Below are positions 45,651 to 53,865 of a stretch of DNA of 64,000 nt, piece by piece. The DNA lies in the NCBI GenBank assembly GCA_001314715.1, contig LJSV01000005.1, positions 62,001-126,000 of the forward strand, in the 5' to 3' direction. This stretch comes from Rhodobacteraceae bacterium HLUCCA12 (GTDB lineage Bacteria; Pseudomonadota; Alphaproteobacteria; Rhodobacterales; Rhodobacteraceae). The first letter of the stretch is position 1. The number at the start of each line of letters is the position of its first letter. The position numbers were made by a program, and so were the translations under genes. The notes beneath the pieces were generated by a model, which did not search any database, was not told the DNA's origin, and saw only the letters and a list, made by a program, of their open reading frames with translations.

Positions 45651-46954
45651 TGGATATCACGCTCATGTCGGCACTGCTGGTGGCGGTGTTGTTCGCCTGC
45701 CTGCTGAGCGGGCTCTGGGTCGGGTTCTCGCTGATCGCGGTGGCGCTGGTCGCGATGGAGCTGAGCCGGCCGGGGCTGGCCGGCATGGTCTTTGCCACCA
45801 AGGTCTGGGGCTCGCTGAACATCTGGGATCTGACGGCGCTGCCGATGTTCATCTGGATGGGCGAGATCCTGTTTCGGTCGCGCCTGTCGGCAGACATGTT
45901 TCGCGGCCTGTCGCCCTTTACCCGCCGACTGCCGGGCGGGCTGTTGCATGTCAACATCCTGGGCTGCGCGCTGTTTGCCGCCGTTTCGGGCTCATCGGCG
46001 GCGACCACGGCAACGGTGGGGCGCATGTCCCTGCCCGAGTTGCGCAAGCGCGGCTACGACGAGCGCATGGCGATCGGCACGCTGGCCGGGGCGGGCACCT
46101 TCGGCTTCCTGATCCCGCCGTCGATCATCCTGATCGTCTATGGTGCGGCGACCGAACAAAGCATCGCGCGCCTGTTCCTGGCCGGGGTGCTGCCGGGGCT
46201 GATGCTGGCGGCGATGTTCTCGGGCTATGTGATGGTGTGGTCGCTTTTGAACCGCGACCGCGTCCCCGCCCCCGAACCCCGGCCCGACCTGCGCGCCCGG
46301 CTGTCGGCCATCGCGGCGCTGGCACCGACCGTGGCGCTGATCGTGGCGGTGATCGGATCGATCTATGCCGGTCTGGCCTCGCCGACCGAAGCGGCGGTGA
46401 TCGGGGTCGTCGGGGCGCTGGCGATTTCCTGGGCCAGCGGCGGGTTGACCCGCGGCACCGCCTGGGCCGCGCTGAAGGGCGGGGCAATGACCAGTTGCAT
46501 GATCGCCTTCATCCTGGCCGGGGCCTCGTTCCTGACGGTGGCCATGGGCTATACCGGCATCCCCCGGTTCCTGGCCGGCTGGATCGGCGAGCAGGGCTTT
46601 TCGCAATTCGCGCTGTTGTCGGTGCTCTTGGTCTTTTTCATCGTCATGGGGTTCTTTCTTGACGGCATCTCGATCGTCGTTCTGACCACCAGCGTGATCC
46701 TGCCGATGATCCTGGCGGCCGGGATCGACCCGATCTGGTTCGGCATCTTCCTGGTCCTGGTGGTCGAGATTAGCCAGATCACCCCGCCGGTCGGGTTCAA
46801 CCTGTTCGTGTTGCAGGCCATCACCGGGCGCGGCATCTTTTCGGTGGCGCGCATGGCGCTGCCCTTCTTTCTGATCCTGGTCGCGGCCACCGCCATCCTG
46901 TCCCTGTTTCCGGAAATCGCACTATGGCTACCGAACACGATGCTCAATCGCTGA
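45650..46954 (+). CDS. TRAP transporter large permease (DctM)
   Basis: A 434-residue DctM-type subunit with about 12 helices. FAAVSGSSAATTATVGRMSL and AGTFGFLIPPSIILIVYGAA are hallmark segments, and ITPPVGFNLFVLQAITGRG lies near the end. The start overlaps the DctQ stop. The 3' end overlaps the next gene by 31 bp. Confidence 0.92.
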   Translation: MDITLMSALLVAVLFACLLSGLWVGFSLIAVALVAMELSRPGLAGMVFATKVWGSLNIWDLTALPMFIWMGEILFRSRLSADMFRGLSPFTRRLPGGLLHVNILGCALFAAVSGSSAATTATVGRMSLPELRKRGYDERMAIGTLAGAGTFGFLIPPSIILIVYGAATEQSIARLFLAGVLPGLMLAAMFSGYVMVWSLLNRDRVPAPEPRPDLRARLSAIAALAPTVALIVAVIGSIYAGLASPTEAAVIGVVGALAISWASGGLTRGTAWAALKGGAMTSCMIAFILAGASFLTVAMGYTGIPRFLAGWIGEQGFSQFALLSVLLVFFIVMGFFLDGISIVVLTTSVILPMILAAGIDPIWFGIFLVLVVEISQITPPVGFNLFVLQAITGRGIFSVARMALPFFLILVAATAILSLFPEIALWLPNTMLNR

Positions 46955-47469
46955 GCGCGCATCCCGAGGTCGGACCCGTCGTCAGTTCGGCCCATCTGGC
47001 GCGCTCGTCCCTGCCGGCGCTGAGCGAGGTGGAATTCGCCCTGACCATGGCGGGCAATGCCTTTCACCGCTGGATGGTGCGCTGCATGGCCGCTGCCGGG
47101 GCGCCGGGCCTGTCGCCGCTGGAAATCCTGGTGGTGCACCTGGTCAACCACCGCGAACGCCCCAAGACGCTGGCCGACATCTGCCTGGTGCTCAATGTCG
47201 AGGACACGCATCTGGTCAGTTACGCGGTCAAGAAACTGGTCAGCCAGAAACTGGTGAAGGCCGGGCGCAAGGGCAAGGAAAAGACCGTCGAGATCACCGA
47301 CAAGGGCATGGCGATCTGCACCCGCTATGGCGAGATCCGCGAGGCGCTGGTGGTGCGCGCGGCCCGGCAATTGGGGCATGACCCGGCCGACATCTCGCGC
47401 ATGGCGGCGCTGATGCGCACGCTTTCGGGCGCCTATGATCAGGCGGCGCGGGCAGCGGCGGCGATGTGA
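46924..47469 (+). CDS. MarR-like winged-helix regulator
   Basis: A 181-residue winged-helix protein. After a 35-residue extension, LSPLEILVVHLVNHRERPKTLADICLVL begins the DNA-binding domain (residues about 60-125), with the recognition helix near VEDTHLVSYAVKKLV and the wing ARKGKEKTVEIT. It starts 31 bp inside the end of the DctM gene. It probably controls the TRAP/hydantoinase genes, inferred from position. Confidence 0.82.
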   Translation: MATEHDAQSLSAHPEVGPVVSSAHLARSSLPALSEVEFALTMAGNAFHRWMVRCMAAAGAPGLSPLEILVVHLVNHRERPKTLADICLVLNVEDTHLVSYAVKKLVSQKLVKAGRKGKEKTVEITDKGMAICTRYGEIREALVVRAARQLGHDPADISRMAALMRTLSGAYDQAARAAAAM

Positions 47470-47479
47470 GGGGTTGGGC

Positions 47480-48442
47480 ATGGCCGACGGATTCCTGGCC
47501 CGGTGCGCGCGGCACGGGCGCTTGCTTCTGGTTGCCGGGCTGATCGCCGGGGTCGTCTGCGGGATCGTTGCGCAGGACCTGGCCCAGGCCATGCGCGTCC
47601 TGATCGCGCCGATGGTCGTGGGCCTGCTGTTTCTGGCGGTCCTGCGGCTGGGGGTCGAAGGGGTGCGCGCCGGGCTCAAGGGGTTGCGCGGCGCGCTGGG
47701 CGTGGTCGCGCTGCTGCAACTGGCGATGCCGACGGGTGCGGCGCTGGGCCTCGTCGCGCTGGGGCTGGACGGTCCCGTCGCCCTCGGGCTGGTCCTGATG
47801 CTGAGCGCCGCGCCGATCACCGGCAGCCCCAACCTTGCGATCCTGTCGGGCGGCGACCCGGTGCCGGCGCTGCGCCAACTGGTGCTGGGCACCGCGCTGT
47901 TGCCGCTGACGGTGATCCCGGTCTTTGCGCTGGTGCCGGCCTTCGGCAGCCCGGCCGAGGTCGGGCTGGTGGTGATCCGGCTTCTGGCGCTGATCGCGCT
48001 CGCGGGCGGGTTCGCGCTGTTCTTGCGCGGCCGCGCGATCGTGCCGGGTGACGCCCGCGCGCTTGCGGCAATGGACGGGCTGGCGGCGCTGATGCTGGCG
48101 GTGGTGGTGGTCGCACTGATGGGCGCGGTCGGCCCGGCGCTGGTTGCCGGACCCACGGCCTGGCTGGTGCTCGCGCTGGTGCTGGCGGTGAATTTCGCGC
48201 TTCAGATCGGCGCGGCCCTCATTGCACGCGCACGCGGCGCCGGGCCGGCGGCCCCGGCGCTGGGCATCGTCACCGGAAACCGCAATATCGCCCTGTTCTT
48301 AAGCGTGCTTCCCGCCGCGCTGGTCGAGGATCTGTTGCTGTTCATCGGTCTTTACCAGATCCCGATGTATCTGACACCGCTGGTGATGGCGCCATTCTAC
48401 CGCTGGCTGACGGGCCGCGGCCCGGTGGCCTCGCGCCAGTGA
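47480..48442 (+). CDS. BASS/arsenite-carrier-like membrane permease
   Basis: A 320-residue membrane protein with about 10 hydrophobic helices in two similar halves, as in the bile acid:sodium symporter (BASS) superfamily. The conserved LSAAPITGSPNLAILSGGDP and IVTGNRNIALFLSVLP segments correspond to the two crossover regions. The substrate is unknown. It follows the MarR-like gene by 10 bp. Its 3' end overlaps the convergent tdk gene by 46 bp. Confidence 0.75.
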   Translation: MADGFLARCARHGRLLLVAGLIAGVVCGIVAQDLAQAMRVLIAPMVVGLLFLAVLRLGVEGVRAGLKGLRGALGVVALLQLAMPTGAALGLVALGLDGPVALGLVLMLSAAPITGSPNLAILSGGDPVPALRQLVLGTALLPLTVIPVFALVPAFGSPAEVGLVVIRLLALIALAGGFALFLRGRAIVPGDARALAAMDGLAALMLAVVVVALMGAVGPALVAGPTAWLVLALVLAVNFALQIGAALIARARGAGPAAPALGIVTGNRNIALFLSVLPAALVEDLLLFIGLYQIPMYLTPLVMAPFYRWLTGRGPVASRQ

Positions 48443-48993
48443 CGCCGGCAGAGCGAGACATAGGTTTCGTTGCCGCCGATCTGCACCTGCGCCCCGTCGC
48501 GCACCGGTGTTCCGTCCGGCCCCATGCGCACCACCATCGTGGCCTTTCGGCCGCAATGGCAGATCGTGCGCACCTCGCGCATCTCGTCGGCCAGGGCCAG
48601 CAGCGCCGCCGAGCCGGGAAACAGCCGGCCACGAAAATCGACACGCAGCCCGTAGCACATCACCGGCACGCCCAGATCATCCACCGCGCGCGCCAGTTGC
48701 CAGACCTGTTCGTCAGACAGAAACTGCGCCTCGTCCAGAAAGACGCAGGCGCAGGGTCCGGTGGCAAGCCGGGTCTCGATCAATGCGAACAGATCGTCCT
48801 CGGGGCCGAATGTGTCGGCCGCCGACCCGATCCCGATCCGCGAGGCGATGCGCCCCGGCCCCGCGCGGTCATCCAGCCGCGCGGTCAGCAGAAAGGGCTC
48901 CATGCCCCGTTCGCGGTAATTGTGCGCGGCCTGCAGCAGGATCGTCGATTTGCCCGCATTCATGGTCGAATAGTGAAAGTAAAGCTTGGCCAT
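48397..48993 (-). CDS. tdk: Thymidine kinase
   Basis: A 198-residue type II thymidine kinase for salvage of thymidine. The P-loop STMNAGKST (residues 9-17), the Walker B-like FLDEAQFL and a zinc lid with C-x-C (ICHCGRKA) and C-x2-H (LCRRHW) are present, as in E. coli Tdk. The length is normal. The start is ATG 48993. The end overlaps the convergent permease gene by 46 bp, so its extreme C-terminus may be shared coding sequence. Confidence 0.95.
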   Translation of the reverse strand: MAKLYFHYSTMNAGKSTILLQAAHNYRERGMEPFLLTARLDDRAGPGRIASRIGIGSAADTFGPEDDLFALIETRLATGPCACVFLDEAQFLSDEQVWQLARAVDDLGVPVMCYGLRVDFRGRLFPGSAALLALADEMREVRTICHCGRKATMVVRMGPDGTPVRDGAQVQIGGNETYVSLCRRHWREATGPRPVSQR

Positions 48994-49034
48994 GGCCGCG
49001 CTTTACTGGGACCGAACACCGGCGGCAACACCGA

Positions 49035-49463
49035 TCAGCCGATGGCGACGATTTCCACGGCAAAGGTCAGGTCCTGCCCCGCCAGCGGGTGATTGGCATC
49101 CAGAACCACCTGCTGGTCGTCGGCCTCGGCCACGGTGACGGGGATTGCCTGCCCCTCGGGCGATTGCATCTGAAGCATGGTGCCGGGCTCGACCGGAATA
49201 TGCTCGGGGATCTGGTCGCGCGGGACGGCCTGACGGGCCTGCGGGTCATATTCGCCATAGGCCTGATCGGACGGGATGGTCACGGTCTTGGCCTCGCCCA
49301 CGCTCATGCCGTCGATCGCGGCATCGAGACCGGGAATGATCTGGCCCGAACCCAGCGTGAAGGACAGCGGCTCGCGCCCTTCCGACGAGTCGAAGACCGA
49401 GCCGTCGCCCAGCGTGCCGGTATAATGGAAATGAACGGTGTCACCCGCTTTGGCCTGGGTCAT
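49035..49463 (-). CDS. FKBP-type peptidyl-prolyl isomerase, SlyD-like
   Basis: A 142-residue FKBP isomerase with the IF (insert-in-flap) layout of SlyD-like proteins: VHFHYTGTLGDGSVFDSSEG, IIPGLDAAIDGM, GEYDPQARQAVPRDQIP and the closing NHPLAGQDLTFAVEIV. It has no signal peptide, so it acts in the cytoplasm, and it lacks the metal-binding histidine tail of E. coli SlyD. The role is protein folding by proline isomerisation. Confidence 0.9.
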   Translation of the reverse strand: MTQAKAGDTVHFHYTGTLGDGSVFDSSEGREPLSFTLGSGQIIPGLDAAIDGMSVGEAKTVTIPSDQAYGEYDPQARQAVPRDQIPEHIPVEPGTMLQMQSPEGQAIPVTVAEADDQQVVLDANHPLAGQDLTFAVEIVAIG

Positions 49464-49752
49464 GGTTGTTCCTTGATATCAGGATGAATGGTCGGAGGGG
49501 CGCATCCTGCGCGCCGGTTGCTCCGGGCTCACGTCGAAAAACTAACGCGGAAAGGCCGGAAAGGAAACCCCGCCCCCCCGAATTCGCCTGTTATCGGCAA
49601 GATCCGGCGCCCGTGCGACAGGGATACCCGGCCTTGGCCGGGTGATCCGGAACCTTGCGCGCGGCCAGACGTTGACCTTGCGGCCGGGCAATTGCGGTTC
49701 GATCGCGTGCGCCCGGCCTCTGGCGCGCCCGAGAACCGACAGGAGGGTTTCA

Positions 49753-50514
49753 ATGCCAGCCGACACCAGGTCCCGGACCGCCCAGCTTTACCGCATGGTG
49801 ATGCCCGATCACCTGTGCCCGTTTGGCCTGAAGTCCAAGGATCTGCTGGAACGGCACGGTTTCACCGTCGAAGATCATCCCCTGACAACGCGCGAAGAGA
49901 CCGACGCCTTCATGGCCGAACAAGGCGTCGAGACCACGCCGCAAACCTTCATCGACGACAAGCGGATCGGCGGCCATGACGAATTGCGCGCCTATTTCGG
50001 CAAACCCGTCAGGAAGCCGGGCGAGACCAGCTATCAGCCGGTCGTCGCGATCTTCGCGGTCGCGTTTCTGATGGCGCTGGGGATCAGTTGGGCCGCCTTC
50101 GGCACGGTCCTGACGATCCGTGCCGCCGAATGGTTCATCGCGATCAGCATGTGCATTCTGGCAATCCAGAAATTGCAGGATGTCGAGGCGTTCTCGACCA
50201 TGTTCCTGAATTACGACCTGCTGGCGCGCCGCTGGGTCCGCTATGGCTATCTCTACCCGTTCGGCGAAGCGCTGGCCGGGGTTCTGATGGTCGCGGGCGT
50301 GCTGATCTGGATCGCGGCACCCGTGGCGCTGGTCATCGGCACGATCGGCGCGGTGTCGGTCTTCAAGGCCGTCTATATCGACCGCCGCAGCCTGAAATGC
50401 GCCTGCGTCGGCGGATCGAGCACGGTGCCCCTGGGCTTCGTCTCGCTGACCGAGAACCTGATGATGATGGCCATGGCGATCTGGATGCCGCTGCGGATGG
50501 CATGGCTGGTGTAA
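49753..50514 (+). CDS. Glutaredoxin domain fused to MauE/DoxX-like membrane domain
   Basis: A 253-residue fusion. Residues about 10-90 form a glutaredoxin-like domain with a single active cysteine (DHLCPFGLKSKDLL) and the cis-Pro region TTPQTFIDDKRIGGHD. Residues about 100-250 form four membrane helices of the MauE/methylamine-utilisation-like type, with a conserved CACVGGSSTVPLGF near the C-terminus. The likely job is electron or thiol transfer across the membrane. AGGAGG lies 7 bases before the ATG. Its 289-bp upstream region has no other gene. Confidence 0.85.
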   Translation: MPADTRSRTAQLYRMVMPDHLCPFGLKSKDLLERHGFTVEDHPLTTREETDAFMAEQGVETTPQTFIDDKRIGGHDELRAYFGKPVRKPGETSYQPVVAIFAVAFLMALGISWAAFGTVLTIRAAEWFIAISMCILAIQKLQDVEAFSTMFLNYDLLARRWVRYGYLYPFGEALAGVLMVAGVLIWIAAPVALVIGTIGAVSVFKAVYIDRRSLKCACVGGSSTVPLGFVSLTENLMMMAMAIWMPLRMAWLV

Positions 50515-50583
50515 GCGGTCGCCACGCGCACTGGTTGATGGCCGCTGGTTCCGGGGCCTGAGAGCATCCATGTGTGAAATCAC

Positions 50584-50660
50584 TGGTCGGAGTGAGAGGA
50601 TTCGAACCTCCGGCCCCTGCCTCCCGAAGACAGTGCTCTACCAGGCTGAGCTACACTCCG
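50584..50660 (-). tRNA. tRNA-Pro (anticodon CGG)
   Basis: A 77-nt tRNA with encoded CCA (50584-50586). The 7-bp acceptor stem CGGAGTG pairs with CACTCCG, the anticodon loop is TTCGGGA giving anticodon CGG, and the T loop reads GGTTCGAATCC. It decodes the proline codon CCG, frequent in this GC-rich genome. No integrated element adjoins it. Confidence 0.97.
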
Positions 50661-50752
50661 ACCGTGTGCGGGCGGGTTAACCTGCCGTGGTGGCGTTTGC
50701 AAGAGCCTATCGCATCGCGCGGCGAATTGGTGCCCCGGATGGGACGGGCGCG

Positions 50753-52876
50753 CTATTTCTGCGGTGGGGGCGCGTTGGTGTCGCGCAGCAGGCGGCCGTG
50801 GCGGCGGACCTCGGACAGGACCGCGCCGAAGGTCTCAAGCCCGCGCGCCCTCAGCATCGGAACCAGTTTCAGGAACGCATCGGCAGTGGCAATGGTATCG
50901 CCCAGCGCGGTATGGCGCGCGCCTTCGGGGATGGTGATGCCCAGCCGCGCGGTCAGCGCATCCAGCGCGTGCTCTTCGGTCTGGCCAAAGACCACGGCCG
51001 ACAGCAGGACCGTATCCAGCACCGGATGATCGAACCGCGCGCCGATCGCATCCTCGGCCCGGCGCAGAAAGGCCAGATCGAACGGCGCATTATGCGCCAC
51101 CAGCACCGCGCCCTGCGCGAAACGGTGAAACCGTGCCGCGACCTCGGGCAGGGTCGGTGCGCCGCGCACCATCGAATCGGTGATCCCGTGCACATCGGTC
51201 GAGGCCGGCGGGATCGCACGGCCGGGGTCGACCAGCGTATCGAACACCTCGGTTTCCAGCCGCCGCCCGTTGACCAGGCGCACGGCGGCGATCTGGACGA
51301 TGGCATCGCTGCTGGCCGACAGCCCGGTGGTTTCGGTGTCGAAGACCACATAGGTCAGATCCTCAAGCCGGGCATCGGCGACCGCGGCGTTGCGCGCCTT
51401 GGACAGAAGATCGAAATCATAGACCACCGCCCGCGCGATCGGCGGCGGTCTGCGTCCGGCCCGGCGTGCGGCCCGGATCGGCATGGCGATTGCGCTGCGC
51501 CCCTCGGCGGTGGTCTCGGGCCAGGCCTCGGTGCCATGCGTTTGCAACACCGCATGGCCCGTCAATTCGCCGGTATCGGCGCCCATCGCCTCGGCCAGCC
51601 AGGCATCCAGCTGCCCCACCGGCAGCGCCGGGCCGTCCCATTCCAGCCGCAACAGCGCGCCCGGCCCGTCCTCTTCGATCAGGGCCAGGCGGAAGGCGTC
51701 GGCATGACCCGCCCCGGCCAGCTTGCCCGCCAGCCAGCCCAGCAGCGCCACGATCTCGAACCCATCGACCTGCACGATCAGTTCCGGCCCTTCGGCCACG
51801 CTCAGGCCCAGCCCCTCGGCCTCGAACCGGGCCTTGAGGCTGTCGATCAAGTCCGCGCTGCGGGTCTGCGCCAGCGGCCGCCAGTCGGTCTGGATGGCGT
51901 CATAGCGCGCGCCCAGATCGGTGATCGCGCGGGTCAGGGTCTGCACCTCGTCCAGCATCGCCGCGCTCAGATCGCCGGTATCGCCGGGCGTATCCTCAAG
52001 CTCGGACAGAACCCCGATCACCGTTTGCAGGTTGGCCGCGGGACGGCGGACGCGGTCGAAGATCTCGGACAAGAGGGCATCGCGGCTGGCATGAGCCGCG
52101 AAATCGGTTGTCACGTCGCGCAGGGTCAGGACATAGCCCGGCGCGACATCCGCCTCGCGCCGGCGCAACACGCGCATGCGCCCGGCAAAGATGCGCGCGC
52201 CGCCGACCGTGGCGCACAACAGGTCCGACGCCATGTCGGGATCGCCCGCCTCGGCCAGGCGGCGGTAGGCGTGGCGCAAGGGCCCCTCGCGCAGATAGTC
52301 CAGCAGGTTGCGGTCAAGCCCCGGCCCCTCGCCCGCGCCCAGCATGTCCACCGCCTGGCCATTGTAGAACACCAGTTGATGCTCGGCCGTGCACAGAAGG
52401 ACCGCCACCGGCACATCGGCCAGAAGCGTCTCAAGCCGTGCCTTCTCGGCCGCCAGCCGGGTGGTTTCGCGCGCGACGGCCTCGGCCAGCGCGTTGCGGG
52501 TCTGCGCCAGCGCGCGCGTGACCTCTTGCGCGGCCGGGGCCAGATCGCCCAGATGGCGCGCCTGCTCGGCCTCGCGCGACAGGTCGCGGTCGATCTCGGC
52601 ATGGGTGCGGGCACGGATCGCGCGGGCCAGCCGGTCGATGGCACGGGCGACATTGGCGTCGAACAGATACCACACCCACACCACCAGCCCCAGGATCACG
52701 AAACCCGCGATGATCGCGCCCTGCACCAGCACCGGGCGCATCGCCACGCCCAGCGCGGGGTCCGATACCCGGCTGGCCGCGAACCACAACCCCAGCGCGA
52801 CCGCCCCCGCCGAGCCTGCCGCCAGCGCGGCAAAGAACAGCAGGATCCGCAGCCGCAGGCCGAGCCGTTCAGCCAT
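50753..52876 (-). CDS. Membrane-anchored PAS / degenerate kinase / DEDDh exonuclease fusion
   Basis: A 707-residue protein. Two membrane helices (about 9-31 and 49-70) are followed by a HAMP-like coil (75-150), a PAS-like domain (150-260), a histidine-kinase-like region (265-470) and a DnaQ-type exonuclease (508-690). The exonuclease residues are all present: Asp513, Glu515 (FDTETTGL), Asp600 (AHNAPFD), His655 and Asp660. The dimerisation helix has no phospho-acceptor His where one is expected (DRVRRPAANL). It follows a lone receiver gene by a short overlap. ATG 52876 is used. Confidence 0.88.
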   Translation of the reverse strand: MAERLGLRLRILLFFAALAAGSAGAVALGLWFAASRVSDPALGVAMRPVLVQGAIIAGFVILGLVVWVWYLFDANVARAIDRLARAIRARTHAEIDRDLSREAEQARHLGDLAPAAQEVTRALAQTRNALAEAVARETTRLAAEKARLETLLADVPVAVLLCTAEHQLVFYNGQAVDMLGAGEGPGLDRNLLDYLREGPLRHAYRRLAEAGDPDMASDLLCATVGGARIFAGRMRVLRRREADVAPGYVLTLRDVTTDFAAHASRDALLSEIFDRVRRPAANLQTVIGVLSELEDTPGDTGDLSAAMLDEVQTLTRAITDLGARYDAIQTDWRPLAQTRSADLIDSLKARFEAEGLGLSVAEGPELIVQVDGFEIVALLGWLAGKLAGAGHADAFRLALIEEDGPGALLRLEWDGPALPVGQLDAWLAEAMGADTGELTGHAVLQTHGTEAWPETTAEGRSAIAMPIRAARRAGRRPPPIARAVVYDFDLLSKARNAAVADARLEDLTYVVFDTETTGLSASSDAIVQIAAVRLVNGRRLETEVFDTLVDPGRAIPPASTDVHGITDSMVRGAPTLPEVAARFHRFAQGAVLVAHNAPFDLAFLRRAEDAIGARFDHPVLDTVLLSAVVFGQTEEHALDALTARLGITIPEGARHTALGDTIATADAFLKLVPMLRARGLETFGAVLSEVRRHGRLLRDTNAPPPQK

Positions 52877-53309
52877 GCCGGGCGGTTCCCGGCCCCGTCC
52901 CGGAACGCGGGGCATCGGCCCCGTCCCCGGCAAGGATGCGCTTGACTTCGGCCCGCAACGCCTTGAGTTCGAACGGTTTCGAGATGAACCCGTTGGCCCC
53001 CATCGCCAGACCCTTGCGCCGCTCCATCGCCGAGCCGCGCGCGGTCATCATCAGGATCTTCACGTCGTTGAGCGCCGCATCCATGCGCACCTGCTGGCAG
53101 ATCTCATAGCCCGAGACATCGGGCAGCATGACATCCAGCAAGACCAGGTCGGGGCGCGTGTCGCGGATCAGATCGACCGCGCCGCGCCCGGTGGCCAGGC
53201 GCTGTTGCGCATAGCCTTCGCGCGTCATCAGGTAATCGAGGGCGATGGCGATGTTGTCCTCGTCCTCGATCACCAGGATTCGTTTGCGGCTTGGCGTGTC
53301 GGCGCTCAT
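52869..53309 (-). CDS. Single-domain response regulator (receiver only)
   Basis: A 146-residue CheY-like receiver with no output domain, only a short disordered tail. The acidic pocket is in VIEDEDN, the phospho-acceptor is Asp59 (LVLLDVMLPD), and Thr89 and Lys111 complete the site. It overlaps the exonuclease fusion start by 8 bp and follows the small membrane protein gene directly. It likely signals to that fusion or is phosphorylated by an unlinked kinase; that is inference from position. Confidence 0.92.
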   Translation of the reverse strand: MSADTPSRKRILVIEDEDNIAIALDYLMTREGYAQQRLATGRGAVDLIRDTRPDLVLLDVMLPDVSGYEICQQVRMDAALNDVKILMMTARGSAMERRKGLAMGANGFISKPFELKALRAEVKRILAGDGADAPRSGTGPGTARHG

Positions 53310-53834
53310 TCACCCCTCCCTTTGCGCGCAGGCCCCGCGCAATACGGGGTCGTCCTCGCCCATCGGCACCCAGTCGGCCCCGTCGAGCGTGCCATCGTCT
53401 TCAAGCTCGACCCCCTCGACCAGTGCCGCCTGGGCCTCGGCCTCGCAGTCGAACACGGCCAGATACCCCGATTCGGGGATCCAGCGTTCCAGCCGCACGA
53501 CCCGCGTCAGCACCAGCTGCGGCTGATCGGGATGGGTGCGCGTAAACCGCCGGTCCAACGCGATCATCCGGTTGACCTGCGGCCAGAGATAGGTCCAGGG
53601 CCGATACCAGCTGCTGTTGTGGTTGCGCGAAACCTCGACATAGGGCGAGCCCGGCGCGATCGCGCGCCCGGCCCAGCTGTATTCGGACCAGATCGAATAG
53701 GACAGCATCCCCAGCCCGACCGCGGCGGGAAAGACCCATCGGGGCATCCACCGCCCGCTGACCCGGTTGATCAGCAGCAAGACCCCGAAAAGGGCAAATC
53801 CCGAAGCCAGCGCCGCGATGAGTTCCAGTATCAT
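53310..53834 (-). CDS. Conserved small membrane protein of the acetate module
   Basis: A 174-residue protein of unknown function. Two hydrophobic helices occupy about residues 3-20 and 30-50, followed by a soluble region with SWYRPWTYLWPQVNRMIALD and an acidic C-terminus. It ends immediately before the receiver gene and starts 31 bp after the DUF294 gene. The ATG at 53834 places the first helix at the N-terminus; longer in-frame starts overlap the neighbouring gene. No family was recognised with confidence. Confidence 0.8.
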   Translation of the reverse strand: MILELIAALASGFALFGVLLLINRVSGRWMPRWVFPAAVGLGMLSYSIWSEYSWAGRAIAPGSPYVEVSRNHNSSWYRPWTYLWPQVNRMIALDRRFTRTHPDQPQLVLTRVVRLERWIPESGYLAVFDCEAEAQAALVEGVELEDDGTLDGADWVPMGEDDPVLRGACAQREG

Positions 53835-53865
53835 TCCGATGTTCCGTTCATTGCGTTTCGGGGCC

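Noticed and set aside
50584-50660. tRNA-Pro as a possible integration site for a mobile island
   Set aside because: No integrase gene and no repeat of the tRNA 3' end was seen nearby. The genes on both sides look like normal chromosomal content.
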